Position numbers and translations under genes: made by a program. A stretch of 64,000 nucleotides of DNA from Septoria linicola (Eukaryota > Ascomycota > Dothideomycetes > Mycosphaerellales > Mycosphaerellaceae): NCBI GenBank assembly GCA_024114885.1, contig CP099432.1, forward strand, positions 124,001-188,000, given 5' to 3'. This document shows, one piece after another, positions 45,909 to 59,505 of this stretch (the first letter of the stretch is position 1; every line of letters starts with the position of its first letter). The notes below the pieces were generated by a model. It was not told the origin of the DNA. It was given only the letters and a program-made list of their open reading frames with translations, and searched no databases.

Positions 45909-46325
45909 AGTATAGGCACTAGCGCGATTACGCCTAGTAAGTCGACTCGAGGTAGTAGAAGTAGGAGGAGGTTATTAGTAGTCCTAATAACTATTAGTAG
46001 ATAGTAGTAGGAAGTTAAGATTAAAAAGAAGGTAGAGGGGCGGCTAGTTACTTAAGTATCTAGTCCTATAGAGTAAATAAAGGTTCTAGAAAGTAGTAGA
46101 GTTAATAGAAAGTAAATCGCGACTAGGGTAAATAGGTAATAATAGTAAGTAATATAGAGTAGGTAAACATAAAGTAAACTAGTAAAGTAAACTAGTAAAT
46201 ACCTTATAAAGTAAAGTAAAAAAGTAAAGTAAAGTAATCTACGAGGAAGGCGCGTATCGTAAGTAAAACAAAGGAAATTAATAAAGGAAACTATATATAT
46301 ACGACGACTAGAAGTAGTAAGAGAG
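45909..46325 (-). other. Gypsy-1 pol-ORF3 spacer, copy B
   Basis: Non-coding, with the AAAGTA-type repeat at about 46168-46235, as in copies A and C. Confidence 0.7.
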
Positions 46326-48226
46326 TTATATATAACCTTTCTCTCTCTTATCCTTTCTTCTCTTTCTTAGAACGGTTAAGTAGTATCTAGATCGTAGCCT
46401 AACTAAGCTAGTTAATCGTCTATATTATCGTCCTTACTACTACCTAGTATAGCTAAGGCTTAATATCTAGGTATACTCTTTAAAGATTCCTTATTATACG
46501 ATATAGGTAATACTATACTATTAAGGTCTTCTAAGATATAGGAAGTAGTATCTTCCTTATACTCTAAGACCCTATATAGCTCTCGCTATTAGAAAGTAAG
46601 CTTGTCTAATCGAGATATCTTAAGGTCGTCTTAGTAGATTATAACTAACTATTCTTTAGTAAACTCGGCGTAATCTACGTACCTAGAATTATCGTAGCGG
46701 TCCTTAGCCTTTTCTTAGATATATATCTATCGCTCCGAGACGCTACTCTCTATATCCTATATAGCTTTAAGTACTTCAGCCTAAAGAGTAATTAGCTCCT
46801 TATATATACGAACCGATCTTTAATCCTTAACTCTAAAGATATAGTATTCTAACTCGATAGGTAGTACTACCTCTCTACTAATTATTAGCTTAGTAGAGGT
46901 CTCGCTAGTACTACTATTATTAGTAGTACGCTCCGCCTATAGTATAGCTAAAAGGTATAGTGCCTAAGACTATAAACTACTCTTAGATAACTTAGATAGG
47001 GTAGATAGGATAGTCTTATATCCTATCTCTATAATAGTAGCGCTCTATAGTCGGTAGATAGAAATCCTTAGCCTCTTTACTCTATACGTAGTAAGAAGCG
47101 TAGAAACTTCTATACTATTATTAATATTAGTATTATCTAGTATAATCTCAAATAGAGCGCTTTATTAGTAGTATATATTCTTCTAAAGAAAGTCGGTAAT
47201 CTACTTCGTAGATATCTTCTTAGTAGTACTATCCTCTCGCGTAGTATAATAGTAGATCTTAGCCTCTAGCTATCGTAATACCTCTTCTCTAGTAATAATC
47301 AAGGACCCTCGCTTATCGATATAGACGCTATCTATATACTAGCGCTCTCCTATAGTTTAGACTTATACCTCTACTATAGAGCTAGGTCGAGGTATACTAT
47401 TCCTTAGATTATAGTCCTCGTACTAGTAGAAATATATAGTATATTACGTATATATACTATACTACTAGTACTTCGACCTAAGGATATAGTATATAGAATC
47501 GGCGTTCTTATAGCTACTAGACTTATAGATCTCCTTAACGATTAGCTTCTATATCGTATCGTCTTTTATAACTCTCTACTAAGAGGCCTATCTATATAGC
47601 TACTAGTATAGCTTCTTATTAATAACTAAGAACTTCTTAGCTATCTTACTAAAGTAGTAGTATTCTAACTTAGATATATAATTCGAGTGTCTCCTACGAA
47701 GTAAGATAAAGGCGACAGCCTTAGCCTAGTACTTCTATACGCCTAGGTCGCTATTAATGTCCTCTTAGAAGATAGAATCGATATTATCTCTATTAGGCTT
47801 CTAGAGCTAGACAGAAATCCTAGACGTATATATCTAGAAGAAGGCCTTATCTATAAGGGCTTCTTTATCCTCATCCTCTATAATATTATCCTTAGTACTA
47901 GCTAGCCTCCTAGATAGCGTATTAGGACTAGTATACTTCCTACCTAGAATATATCTAACTTTAAACGTAAAGAGCTAGATCTATACGATCTATCGCGTAA
48001 CTATAGTATTAGGCAAATCCGTAGCTCCTTTATTAAGCTAGTAAACGAGCGTGTTAGTATCTACTTTAAGAATAAAGTATACTCTAAATAGCTAAGGCTT
48101 TAACTTAGTAAGTACCTTCTTAACTCTAAGACATTCCTTCTTATTAGCGCTATACCCTCTCTAGGCAGTATTCTACGTACTACTCTTATACCTAGCTAGG
48201 TATCTTTGTCTATTAACTATCTATAT
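46326..48226 (-). pseudogene. pol: Gypsy-1 integrase/RNase H remnant, copy B
   Basis: This is the 3' part of pol. The stop TAA at 46328-46326 is shared with copies A and C. The integrase core lies at about 47350-46620 and part of RNase H lies upstream of it. The remnant breaks at 48226. Many RIP stops are present. Confidence 0.85.
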
Positions 48227-48668
48227 TATAGTACGTAAATCTATAACTAACCTAGGAGTAGTAGTATATAAGTCTATACGTAGGTCGTAGAGCCGGAGTT
48301 AGGCGATAGCTCTACGTAGTAGTTAGTAGTAGGTGTAGTAGGTAGATTAACGGCGTGCCTATAGCGCGTAGTCGCGGAGGTATACGTCGGTAGCTATAGT
48401 AGGCCGTATAGGCTATAAGCCTATTAGGATCGCGTAGTAGCGGCGCTAGTAGAGGATAGATAGGAAGTAGAATAAGTTATTAGATAATACTATATTATAT
48501 AATCGCTAAGTAGTAACCTAAGTAGTCCTCTCTAACCTTAGTAGTCGTAGTATAAAGGATAATAGTCTATAACCTCTCTAGTAAGCTCGAAAATCGCTCT
48601 TATACGCCTAGGTAGTAGTAGCCGCTATAGGCCCGCCTACTAGGTTTAGGGACGCCTACTACGTTATA
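48227..48668 (-). repeat. Gypsy-1 3' LTR, copy C (442 bp)
   Basis: This 442-bp LTR borders the broken copy B on its left. A pyrimidine run at 48669-48680, purine on the element strand, follows it as the polypurine tract. Confidence 0.93.
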
Positions 48669-48671
48669 TCC

Positions 48672-51464
48672 TTCCCTCTATAGAAGTCTCGCTAGAGATA
48701 TTAAAAACAATAGTATAGAGTATTATAGAAACAAGTTATCGTCTCTCTTAAACTCTCCTCTATCCCTCTGTATCTCTATACCTTACTAGTCCTCGCGCTA
48801 CTTAATTAGGCCTCTAGAGGCTAGACGGAATCTACGCCTAACTACCTAGTTATTATCGGCCTACTCGAAGAGCTCTCCTATATTAGTAGTAGTAGAGAAG
48901 TCGGCTACTAGTCGCTTTATAAAATCCTTGTTATTAGCGTAGAAACTAGTCTCTAGGAATATCGTAGTCTCTAGATCTTTAATATAGGCTATAAGGATAC
49001 GATAGTTACTTAGCGTAGACTTATAGTAGGCCTCTAAACAAGTATAGAATACGTTAGTAGAGTAGGTAATCTAGCCTATAGTATCGAAGACTACTATAGG
49101 ATCGTCCTAGCGTCGTATACCTACGAGAGCCTAACTAAGATATATAGCCGGTATTAACTTATCTAAAGTAGGGAAGTAGTAGAGGATTACTCTATAGTAG
49201 TTAGAGTAACTAGATAGTAAGGTATACCTAGGTATAAGGTCGTAGTAAGCGTCTCGTAGCTAGGAGTATATACTAGAAGCTTCTCTAATCTCGAGGCGGT
49301 TAGTATCTAGGTATACCTTATAAAACTAAGGTAGGACAGTTATCTACTTATCGACCTTATTTTCCTTAGAACTATATAGTAGTATAGGAGACGACACCCT
49401 AGCCTCTCTCTACTTTACTAGTACTATAGACTATCCTCTAGTATATTCCTAGGTAGGACTTAGTAGGTTAATATCTTCCTTCTATATATACTACTCTCTA
49501 ATATCCTCTACGAAGCTCTTACTAAGTAATCCTCTATCTCCTAGTCTCTCTACCTATACTATAAAAACTCGTTAGTAGTATAGATCTTTAACTAATTTAG
49601 TATAATTAGTATAGGTCTTATTTATAAAGAAAACTATACTCTAAACTTACGATATACTATAGCCTCTAGCTATATCTATAATACTAAGATCGATATACTA
49701 GAAACCTTTATAAGACTAATCGGACCTACTCTTTATTAGTAGGTAGGTATACTTAGTATAGTACGAGTAGGAAACTAGGTTCGTAGCGTAATCTAGTTAG
49801 TAGTAGATATATATTATCTAGTATAGAGGGTCCTAGCGAATTAACTACTAAATACCGCTATAGAATATGTTCCTATACTAGCCTATATTACGATTACTAC
49901 TAATCTCACGTAGATACTAGTCGTATATAGTAAACTCCTTACTAATTAGGTCCTTAACTAGCTCTAACTAACTAAATAGGTCGTACGTAACTATACCTTC
50001 TCTAAAGTATACCTCTAGTACTAGCTTTAGTAGCTTACCCTTATCTATAATATAGGTAACTAGATTAGTATAGGTAAAGTGTCTAGGTAGGTTATTAAAT
50101 CTCGTTCCTTTAGTAGCTATATAACGTAGAGTACTTAGAGTATCGCTAGGGTATACTACTTAGCGTTACGCTAAAAACTAATTTAGGTACTCTACTTAGA
50201 GTTTAACTAAATCCTAGATACGTACGTAGAGTCTAAATCTCTAAAATAGCGTCGGTTAGTCGACCTTACTATTCTTAAGACCGAACGCTCCTCTAGTAGT
50301 ATTTCGTAGGTACTAGAAGTAGAGACTATACTTGTTTAGGTTAACGTCCTTTAAACTATACTCTTTAACCTTTAAGGCGATAAGCGCTTTAAAGACCTAT
50401 ACCTTTAAGCCCTAGGCATTAATAGTAGCGTAGAGTAGACGGTTTTGTCTAATATCGTAACGGTTATAGAAGTAAGAGCTACTACTAAGTAGGGAAGATA
50501 GGCCTAGGTCGCTAACCTTACTTAGGCGCGAGTTAACGCTAGAGGTTTAGTAGCTTCTAATAGGTATAGGAGTAGACGTGCTGCTTTCTATAGTTAAGTA
50601 GCGCTAATTTCTAGTTAGGCCTCTAGAGCTAGACAGACCTACGAGAGTAGTAGTAGCTTTCTTAGCGTCTTTTTAGATCTTAGTAGCTACTCTCGTAACT
50701 CGAGGTAATACTACTACTAAAGAAGAAGCTCTCTCTCTATCTAAGAGCCTGTCTATAGCTAGTAGAGGTGTCTCGATAGGCTAGATAATCCTATCCTTAA
50801 ACTATAGATTACGCTTCTTTATTAACTACTTTACCTTATTACTCGAGGTATTAACCTACTAAACCTCCTCGCGTCCTTCTACGCTCTTTAGCTTAACGAA
50901 ATCCAAGTCGACAAGGTAGTATTCCTTCGAGTAATTATTACCTAGGTTAAGAAGGCGCTAAAGGATAGCCTTAGCGAGTAGGTACGTAGTAGTATCTACG
51001 TTAAGCTTGTTTATAGTAGCGCTACCTATATAGGCTAAGAAGTTCTTTACTATCTTTAAGTGATTCTCGAGGTAGAGACGAATAGTTTTACTATTTCTAT
51101 ATCTTATACCCTACTCTATCTCAATACGAGCGAAGGCGTAGTTAATTGCCTATTAATCCTTTACTCTCTACTATATAGCGTTCTTAAAACTCGAGTTTAA
51201 CTACTTTAACTCCTTGTCTAAGGACTTCTTATTAATCTTCTTAATTCTCTTCTAGAGTAGACGCGCTATATTATAAAGCCTAGAGAAGACCTAGTCGTAG
51301 TAATTAATAATCTCTATCGCTACTATATACCTCTCTACGTTATCTTTAATTATAGCTATACTAGCGATAATATCCTTAGTTCGTATAGTATTCTAGATAA
51401 TATTTCTTACCTAGATAGAGAGGCTGTTTAGGCTATTTAGGTTAACGTTACCTAGTACCGACAT
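48672..51464 (-). pseudogene. Gypsy-1 ORF3 remnant, copy C
   Basis: About 930 codons on the minus strand, starting at the surviving ATG at 51464-51462. One frame runs to the polypurine tract and is broken mostly by TAG and TAA. The N-terminal third is helical and Lys/Gln/Leu-rich, the middle is Pro/Arg-rich, and the G-F-x-Y-I motif shared with Gypsy-2 lies in the C-terminal half (about 49740-49660). The final segment reads as charged, partly hydrophobic sequence (YSILLFLISLARLL near 48700). That could be a weak C-terminal hydrophobic patch, but a membrane anchor is not established. Function unknown. Confidence 0.78.
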
Positions 51465-51881
51465 AGTATAGGTACTAGCGCGATTACGCCTAGTAAGTCG
51501 ACTCGAGGTAGTAGAAGTAGGAGGAGGTTATTAGTAGTCCTAATAACTATTAGTAGGTAGTAGTAGGAAGTTAAGATTAAGAAGAAGATAGAGAGGTAGC
51601 TAGTTACTTAAGTATCTAGTCCTATAGAGTAAATAAAGGTTCTAGAGAGTAGCGAGGTTAATAGAAAGTAAATAGCGACTAGAGTAAATAGGTAATAATA
51701 GTAAGTAATATAGAGTAGGTAAATATAAAGTAAACTAGTAAAGTAAACCGGTAAATACTTCGTAAAGTAAAGTAAAAAAGTAAAGTAAAGTAATCTATAA
51801 GGAAGGTACGTATCGTAAGTAAAATAAAGGAAATTAATAAAGGAAACCGTATGTCTACGACGACTAGAAGCGGTAAGAGGG
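51465..51881 (-). other. Gypsy-1 pol-ORF3 spacer, copy C
   Basis: Non-coding, with AAAGTA-type repeats at about 51727-51795. Confidence 0.7.
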
Positions 51882-54800
51882 TTATATATAACCCTTCTCT
51901 CTCTTATCTTTTCTTCTCTTTCTTAGAACGGTTAAGTAGTATCTAGATCGTAGCCTAACTAAGCTAGTTAATCGTCTATATTATCGTCCTTACTACTACC
52001 TAGTATAGCTAAGGCTTAATATCTAGGTATACTCTTTAAAGATTCCTTATTATACGATATAGGTAACACTATACTATTAAGGTCTTCTAAGATATAGGAA
52101 GTAGTATCTTCCTTATACTCTAAGACCCTATATAGCTCTCGCTATTAGAAAGTAAGCTTGTCTAATCGAGATATCTTAAGGTCGTCTTAGTAGATTATAA
52201 CTAACTATTCTTTAGTAAACTCGGCGTAATCTACGTACCTAGAATTATCGTAGCGGTCCTTAGCCTCTTCTTAGATACGTGTCTATCGCTCCGAGACGCT
52301 ACTCTCTATATCCTATATAGCTTTAAGTACTTTAGCCTAAAGAGTAATTAGCTCCTTATATATACGAACCGATCCTTAATCCTTAACTCTAAAGATATAG
52401 TATTCTAACTCGATAGGTAGTACTACCTCTCTACTAATTATTAGCTTAGTAGAGGTCTCGCTAGTACTACTATTATTAGTAGTACGCTCCGCCTATAGTA
52501 TAGCTAAAAGGTATAGTACCTAAGACTATAAACTACTCTTAGATAACTTAGATAGGGTAGATAGGATAGTCTTATATCCTATCTCTATAATAATAGCGCT
52601 CTATAGTCGGTAGACAGAAATCCTTAGCCTCTTTACTCTATACGTAGTAAGAAGCGTAGAAACTTCTATACTATTATTAATATTAGTATTATCTAGTATA
52701 ATCTTAAATAGAGCGCTCTATTAGTAGTATATATTCTTCTAAAGAAAGTCGGTAATCTACTTCGTAGATATCTTCTTAGTAGTACTATCTCCTCGCGTAG
52801 TATAATAGTAGATCTTAGCCTCTAGCTATCGTAATACCTCTTCTCTAGTAATAATTAAGGACTCTTACTTATCGATATAGACTCTATCTATATACTAGCG
52901 CTCTCTTATAGTTTAGACTTATACCTTAGCTATAGAGCTAGGTCGAGATATACTATCTCCTAGATTATAATCCTTATACTAGTAGAAATATATAGCGTAT
53001 TACGTATATATACTATCCTACTAGTACCTCGACCTAAGGATATAGTATATAGAATCGGCGTTCCTATAGCTACTAGACTTATAGATCTCCTTAACGATTA
53101 GCTTCTATATTATATCGTCTTTAATAACTCTCTACTAAGGAGCCTATCTATATAGCTACTAGTATAGCTTCTTATCGATAACTAAGAACTTCTTAGCTAT
53201 TTTACTAAAGCGGTAGTACTCCGACTTAGATATATAATTCGAGCGTCTCCTACGAAGTAAGATAAAGGCGATAGCCTTAGCCTAGTACTTCTATATACCT
53301 AGGTCGCTATTAATACTCTTCTAGAAGATAGAATCGATATTATCTCTATCGAGCTCCTAGAGCTAGATAGAAATCCTAGACGTATATGCCTAGAAGAAAG
53401 CCTTATCTATAAGGGCTTCTTTATTCTTATCTTCTATAATATTATCCTTAGTACTAGCTAGCCTCCTAGATAGCGTATTAGGACTAGTATACTTCTTACC
53501 TAGAACATACTTGACTTTAAACGTAAAGAGTCGGATCTACGCGATCTATCGCGTAACTATAGTATTAGGCAAATCCGTAGCTCCTTTATTAAGCTAGTAA
53601 ACGAGCGTATTAGTATCTACTTTAATAATAAAGTATACCCTAAATAGCTAAGGCTTTAACTTAGTAAGTACCTTCTTAACTCTAAGACATTCCTTCTTAT
53701 TAGCGCTATACCCTCTCTAGGCAGTATTCTACGTACTACTCTCGTACCTAGCTAGGTATCTTTGTCTATTAACTATCTATATAAGGATCGCTCCCTATCC
53801 GATCTTACTAGTATCTATAGCTACGATAATCTCGCTAGCTACCTTATCGTAATTAATAGCTACTAAGGTAGGAGCCTAGATTAGATAATAGACGTAGGTC
53901 TACTTCGCCTCCTTATAAATAGGCGTCTAGACGAATTCCTTATCCTTTTTTATAAGCCTATATAGTAGGATCGTTATAGTAGTAAAACCTAGGATCTAAA
54001 TATAGAAGTAGATAACTATACTAACGAAAACCTATACTTCCTTCTAATTAGTTAGCGTCGGCTAGTTAACTAGATTAGCTACTTAGATAGTATCTAGATA
54101 GCGCCCTATAGTATCGGTTACGTATCCTACGACCTTGATCCTTAGTATTAGAATTTATAACTTCTTAACTATAATAGTTATACCTATACGCTTAATATCT
54201 ATAATTACTATATTAAGGTTCACGATATACTCTATAATATACCTATAGAGGCCCGGTTCTAACTCCTTATTATCGTAAGTAGTCTTTAGACCCTTAACTC
54301 TAAAATTATTAAGAAATAGTAGTACTCTATAGGATAGGTAATTAAATAGTATATAGTTAACTATATAGATAAACTAGGTAATAGAATTAGTCGCCTCTTA
54401 TAGAATAGTAGTTATCTAAAGTAATCTAAAGGCGTAGTTAAATCTAGTAAGGTCTCTACTCTCTAGGTCTAATAGAACTTAGTTATAGCTAGAGAAGATA
54501 TTAAGTATACTAGCTACCTAGTAACTAGTAAAATACTTAGAAAATAAGTCTATATTAGAAGGTAGGTACGTTTCTCTAATCGTAACCTTATTAATTAACT
54601 ATATATCGTTAATTAGACGATACGAACCTATATCCTTCTTAGTAACTAGAAAGTATAGATTACGATAGGCTCTATAGCTAAACTTAAGAGTTCCTATATC
54701 TAGACGCTTCTATAGTATCTACTCTACTATAGTATAAAGAGATAGGTTTAAGTAGAATCCTAGATATTACTATAGTATATACTCTACTATATAGATTATA

Positions 54801-57100
54801 TAAGAAGGCGCTACTTTAGGACGGACTCGCTCGAGATAAGCGAACCTAGTCGCTAGTACTACTTCTCGGTTAAAGAGTATCTCCTCTAGTATCTAGCGCT
54901 CTCTAGGTTATAGTTCTACGCTAGTAGTAATATCTACTATTACTTCCGAAGTTAACCTACTCGCCTTTAGTAGGTTAGAGAACTTCTTAATAAGGTACTT
55001 ACTATCGAATAGCCCTATACCTAGTAGTAGTTTACTTTCTCGTACTAGCTACTTCTACTTCTAACGATAGTTACTACTAGCGCTACTACTATCTATCTAA
55101 TTTACGCTTAGGTCTATAGGCTTGACCTTATTTACCTTACGCTTGTATATAGTAAAGGCTTAAACCTTTAATTAGAGATTTCGTAGATAGTAGTATACGG
55201 AAGTATAATACGCTCTAATATAGCTAGCCTACCTATTATACTCTACTACTAAGAGGATCGTATTATCTAAAAGATTATCGCCTCTATCCTCGATCGTAGT
55301 AGATAACTAATTATCGCTCTAGGTATCGAGATTTTAGTCTAGCTCTAGAAGCTAGATAGAATCGAGGTATCCTATTAGGCCTAGTCTTCCTATTCTTACT
55401 AGAGCTATATAGTAGGTAGATATCGTAGTAGCTAGCCCGAGTCTACCTACTATTTTAAAGCGCTACCTTTACTAAGAAACTTATCGATAGTCTAGTATCT
55501 CTAGGTCCTAACCGTACCTATAAAGGTAACCGACTCGCTATTTCTATAATAGATAGTACTCTCCTAAGTACTATCGTCGTAGTTCTTAGACTATAGGCGG
55601 ACCTTTATCGCCTACGCTCTACCTAAGAGGACTAGTACTAGTTCGGCGTCCTTAGAAGATACTAAGATAAAGACTAGTATAACGTATTTAACGCTAAAAA
55701 CGTTAATATTTCCCTTTCTATAGATACCTACTATCTAGGCTAGACCTTCTATAGTAGATAGGTTGATCTCTAGAATATCTATCTAAATAGCTAATCTATA
55801 CCTTCTAGCTACTACTTAGTCTATTATAGTAGACTTAGTACCTTTATCGACTAAGCCGTCCTTAGTACTAAGCTTACTATTTAACTAAATATCTACCTAG
55901 ATTAGAGGCGCTACGAGGACGTCTTAAGTAACGCTAGATAGGTCGACTACTACTAATTACTCGTATAGCTTCTTCTACGGATTAGCCTTACTAGTATATA
56001 CTATAATACCTCTATTAATAGTAACTATATTATATCTCGCGTAAGGTTTATACTAGCCTTTAGGTACTAATTTCCTAAGAAGAGAATATACTTAGTATAG
56101 TAGTAACCTCTATCCCTATATCTTAGTAGGTAGCCTATTATTAAATTATTAGCTAAGTTCTATACTAGCTATATAGACATCTATAGTTTAGCGAGTAAGA
56201 GCTTCCTATAACTCGTCGTTATCTATATAGATAGAAGTCTATAGTCCTTTAAGCGATAGCTTAATACCTCCGAGTATAATATACTTAGTAAGCGTAATAG
56301 GAAATAGGGTCTATAGTAGACGACGTAGTAGCTTTATCTCTAGCTTCTAAGCTCTTAGAGCTATATCGTCCTCTACGCGTACCTTAGACCTTACCTAGTT
56401 ATCTAGTCTCTACTTCTTAGGAGCTTTCTTTATCTTATAAATAGAAGGCGTAACTAGAGTAGGTTCCTCGTCTTCTATATCCTTATTAATATAGTCGATA
56501 GTACTATCTTCTAATATCTAAGACCTAGTAGTATCTCGCTACTACTAATCCTCTTCGTTTACTCTATCGACTAAGTCGTCGTATATATCTTTAAGCCTTT
56601 CCTTACGAATACTATATCTAGCTAGCCTATAGGTATACGTAGTATTACGCTAAGCCTAAATTCTTCCTTTAAGTACCTTCTCTTAAGACTTCTAAATTAT
56701 AGGTACTAGCGCTCGCTTCTTAGCCTCCTAAGCCTTACTCTTACTAATCCTTACTACGTTAGTATAGATAGGCGCGTCCTTATCTTCTAAATCCTTAACT
56801 CTAGTATGTCTCCTATTAAGGTCCTATTCTATAAAATATACTTTAGGCCTAGGAATACTAATAATCTATATAGATCACGCGTAGTTAACCTATACGACCT
56901 TTAGTACGCCTATCTAGTCGGTTAGGCTCTTAGAGCTAGACGGCCTTAATAGTACTATAGGCGTATTCTAGTAATCTAAGATACTACGAGACGTCTAATC
57001 GGAGCTTTTCTTAATAGAACCTAGAACTACTTAAGTTATATCGTAGTTAGTCTACTATTAATACTACTTATCGCTTACTAGGTATTCTAGATATACTATA
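51882..57100 (-). pseudogene. pol: Gypsy-1 pol remnant, copy C
   Basis: Full pol region with protease (about 55850-55600), RT, RNase H and integrase. The RT active-site box reads FLNNF at 54316-54302, with both catalytic Asp positions now Asn; copy A keeps one Asp. The integrase core lies at about 52900-52140. The terminal TAA is at 51884-51882. The frame is riddled with stops. The boundary with gag is approximate. Confidence 0.88.
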
Positions 57101-58826
57101 GCCTAGCCTCCTATCCTATAAAGACGTAACGCCTAGTTAATATAGAAGATCTAAGGCGTTATCCTATCCTATTTTAGATACTAGATTATAATATACTTAC
57201 TAGTTATACTCTTGATTATTAATCTCTTATTAATATTATAGGTTAACTATCCTTACGTAATTATATACTCGATTAATAGGTAGAAGTTAGCTATATAGTC
57301 TAATCTATAGTAGATATAGTAGCGACCTTTTATATACTCTACGACCTATAGCGAGATATACTCTAAGTACGCTCTAATCGTTATAGCCTACTATTACTAT
57401 TAGTTACTATTATCTTAGATAGTAGGCGATATATATTGTCTAGTAGGTTAAATAGCTACGGAGGCTAAGCTATACTCGCTCTTCTACTTTAGAAGTATTA
57501 GATTATTAATAGTTAACTTATTAAAGTTATAGACTAGGTTATTCTTAGTCTATATTAGTCTAACTATAACTTCTATAGTTTCTATAGGCCGACCTTCTAT
57601 AATAGACTTCTATAAGGACTTAAGTTAACTATAGTTACGAGCCTACTCTATCTAGAAACTATCTTCTCCTTTAATAAGGTCCTCGGCTAACTTAAAGATC
57701 TTCTTAAATAGTTTATAGGTCTCTAACTTATATAGATAGATTCTATACTTAGTATAGAGTTTCTTAGATATCGTTACTAGTACTCTATTTAGTAAGAGTC
57801 TTAATCTCTTACGCTTACTTATATTTTCTAGGTTAATAGAGTCTAAAGTAAGACGGAACTAGTAAAGGAACTCTTTTAAGTTATTACCTTCTACCTTCCT
57901 CTTTTAGTAGAGCTACTCTAGGTATTCTCTAGATCGAATAAGATAGTAGATATTACTCTTAATAAAGTAATTAAGGAAGGTAGTCTCGAATATCTCCTAT
58001 AACTTATACTCTAAACGCTGAATCTCTAGACGTAGTATAATATAGTAGTTAATAATAAGACGCTTAATAGTATCCTCGTACGAAGGCTTCTAGAGACTAT
58101 AGTACTTACTTATTAACTTAAACTGCTCTAGGAACTTAGTAGTATTCTCTCTAGTAAAGTAGTAGTTTTAATTAGTACCTAGTATAGGCGGCTTTAGTTT
58201 ATTCGCTTTAAGGACTTACTATAAGAGAGAAGCGAACTCTAGCTAGGTATCTATTATAGGTTACTAAATAGGTCCTAACTAAGCTAGCTATTCTCGAGTA
58301 TCGATATATCTTTCTACTAGAATACTATCTATAGACTAGCTCTTTACCTTAGTATTATTAGAGATCTAGCTATCTACGAGAGAAGATATAATAGGCTAGT
58401 TACTTTAGAAATAGTAGCTTATAGTAAGTTAGGTAAGGTAGTAATAGTCGTATTCGTCTACCTCTTCTATAGGCGCGAAAATAAGTTACCTCTTTAGTCT
58501 ATAGGTTAAAGGGATCTAAGGACTCGATATATAGCGCTCTAGCGTACTTGATTCCTCGTCGAGCCTCTAGAGACTAGACTATCTACGCTAGGAGCGTATA
58601 TTAGGTAATTTTAACTAAGCTAGTAACTCTAACTATTTCTCTAACTTTCTTAATATCCTCCGTTCTAATATAGATATTAAGAATAAACCTTTTATAGCTC
58701 CTAGGAAATAGCTACCTTATAGGTAATCTATAGTAGCCTCTTCCTAGTTAACTAATAATTCTAATTTCCTTAGGTAATTTAGAGCCTAGCGCCTCTCCTT
58801 AGCTAGTTTTTTAGTATTAAACGTAT
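57101..58826 (-). pseudogene. gag: Gypsy-1 gag remnant, copy C
   Basis: Collinear with gag of copy A. The start codon is ATA at 58826-58824, where copy A has ATG. The capsid helices are recognisable over about 58250-57650. The zinc-knuckle region (about 57330-57270) has lost its Cys residues to Tyr. Confidence 0.8.
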
Positions 58827-59042
58827 ACTCGTATACGTTTATAGCCTACGCTATATAGAGTCGGTCGTTACCTTCCTTACGCGCTAGTACTATAGTAGTT
58901 CCTAAGACGTTTCTTTATTCTACCTATAATCCTTAAAGTACTATATCTTCCTATATAATAAGTTCTTACGCTAAGGCCGCGTTACCTTAGACGTATTACA
59001 CGCGATATAGCGCGACTTCTAGTTCCTTATAAGGCGTATAGT

Positions 59043-59059
59043 AGCTCTACCTTCGGCTC
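59043..59059 (-). other. candidate primer-binding site, Gypsy-1 copy C
   Basis: GAGCCGAAGGTAGAGCT on the minus strand, four bases inside the 5' LTR, as in copy A. Confidence 0.55.
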
Positions 59060-59063
59060 CTTA

Positions 59064-59505
59064 TATAGTACGTAAACCTATAACTAACCTAGAGGTAGTA
59101 GTATATAAGTCTATATATAGGTCGTAGAGCTAGAGTTAGGCGATAGCTCTACGTAGTAGTTAGTAGTAGGTATAGTAGATAGATTAGCGGCGTACCTACG
59201 GCGCGTAGTCGTAGAGGCATACGTCGGTAGCTATAGTAGGCTATATAGGCTATAGGCCTATTAGGATCGCGTAGTAGTAGCGCTAGTAGAGGATAGATAG
59301 GAAGTAGAATAAGTTATTAAATAATACTATATTATATAATCGCTAAGTAGTAACCTAAGTAGTCCTCGCTAACCTTAGTAGTAGTAGTATAAAGGATAAT
59401 CGTCTATAACCTCTATAGTAAGCTCGAAAATCGCCCTTATACGTATAGGCGGTAGTAGCTACTATAGGCCTACCTACTAGGTATAGAGACGTCTACTACG
59501 TTATA
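59064..59505 (-). repeat. Gypsy-1 5' LTR, copy C (442 bp)
   Basis: This pairs with 48227-48668. The differences between the two are mostly C/T and G/A transitions. Confidence 0.93.

Larger units (their letters stand above)
42671..48226 (-). mobile_element. Gypsy-1 copy B, truncated (minus strand)
   Basis: This holds a 3' LTR, ORF3, the spacer, integrase and part of RNase H, collinear with copy C from 48227 to about 53783. It stops at 48226, exactly where the left LTR of copy C begins. RT, protease, gag and its own 5' LTR are missing. Copy B was inserted in copy F at GATACTAT. Confidence 0.9.
48227..59505 (-). mobile_element. Gypsy-1 copy C, full-length 11.28-kb element (minus strand)
   Basis: This is bounded by two 442-bp LTRs (48227-48668 and 59064-59505). 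On the minus strand the order is 5' LTR, primer-site-like motif, gag, pol, spacer, ORF3, polypurine tract, 3' LTR. The flanking four bases do not match (ATAT on the left, GTAA on the right), so the element is not in a simple undisturbed insertion. It is more heavily mutated than copy A. Confidence 0.93.

Noticed and set aside
48670..51464. Gypsy-1 ORF3 as an envelope protein
   Set aside because: The position fits, but no signal peptide, cleavage site or convincing membrane anchor was seen, so no envelope call is made.
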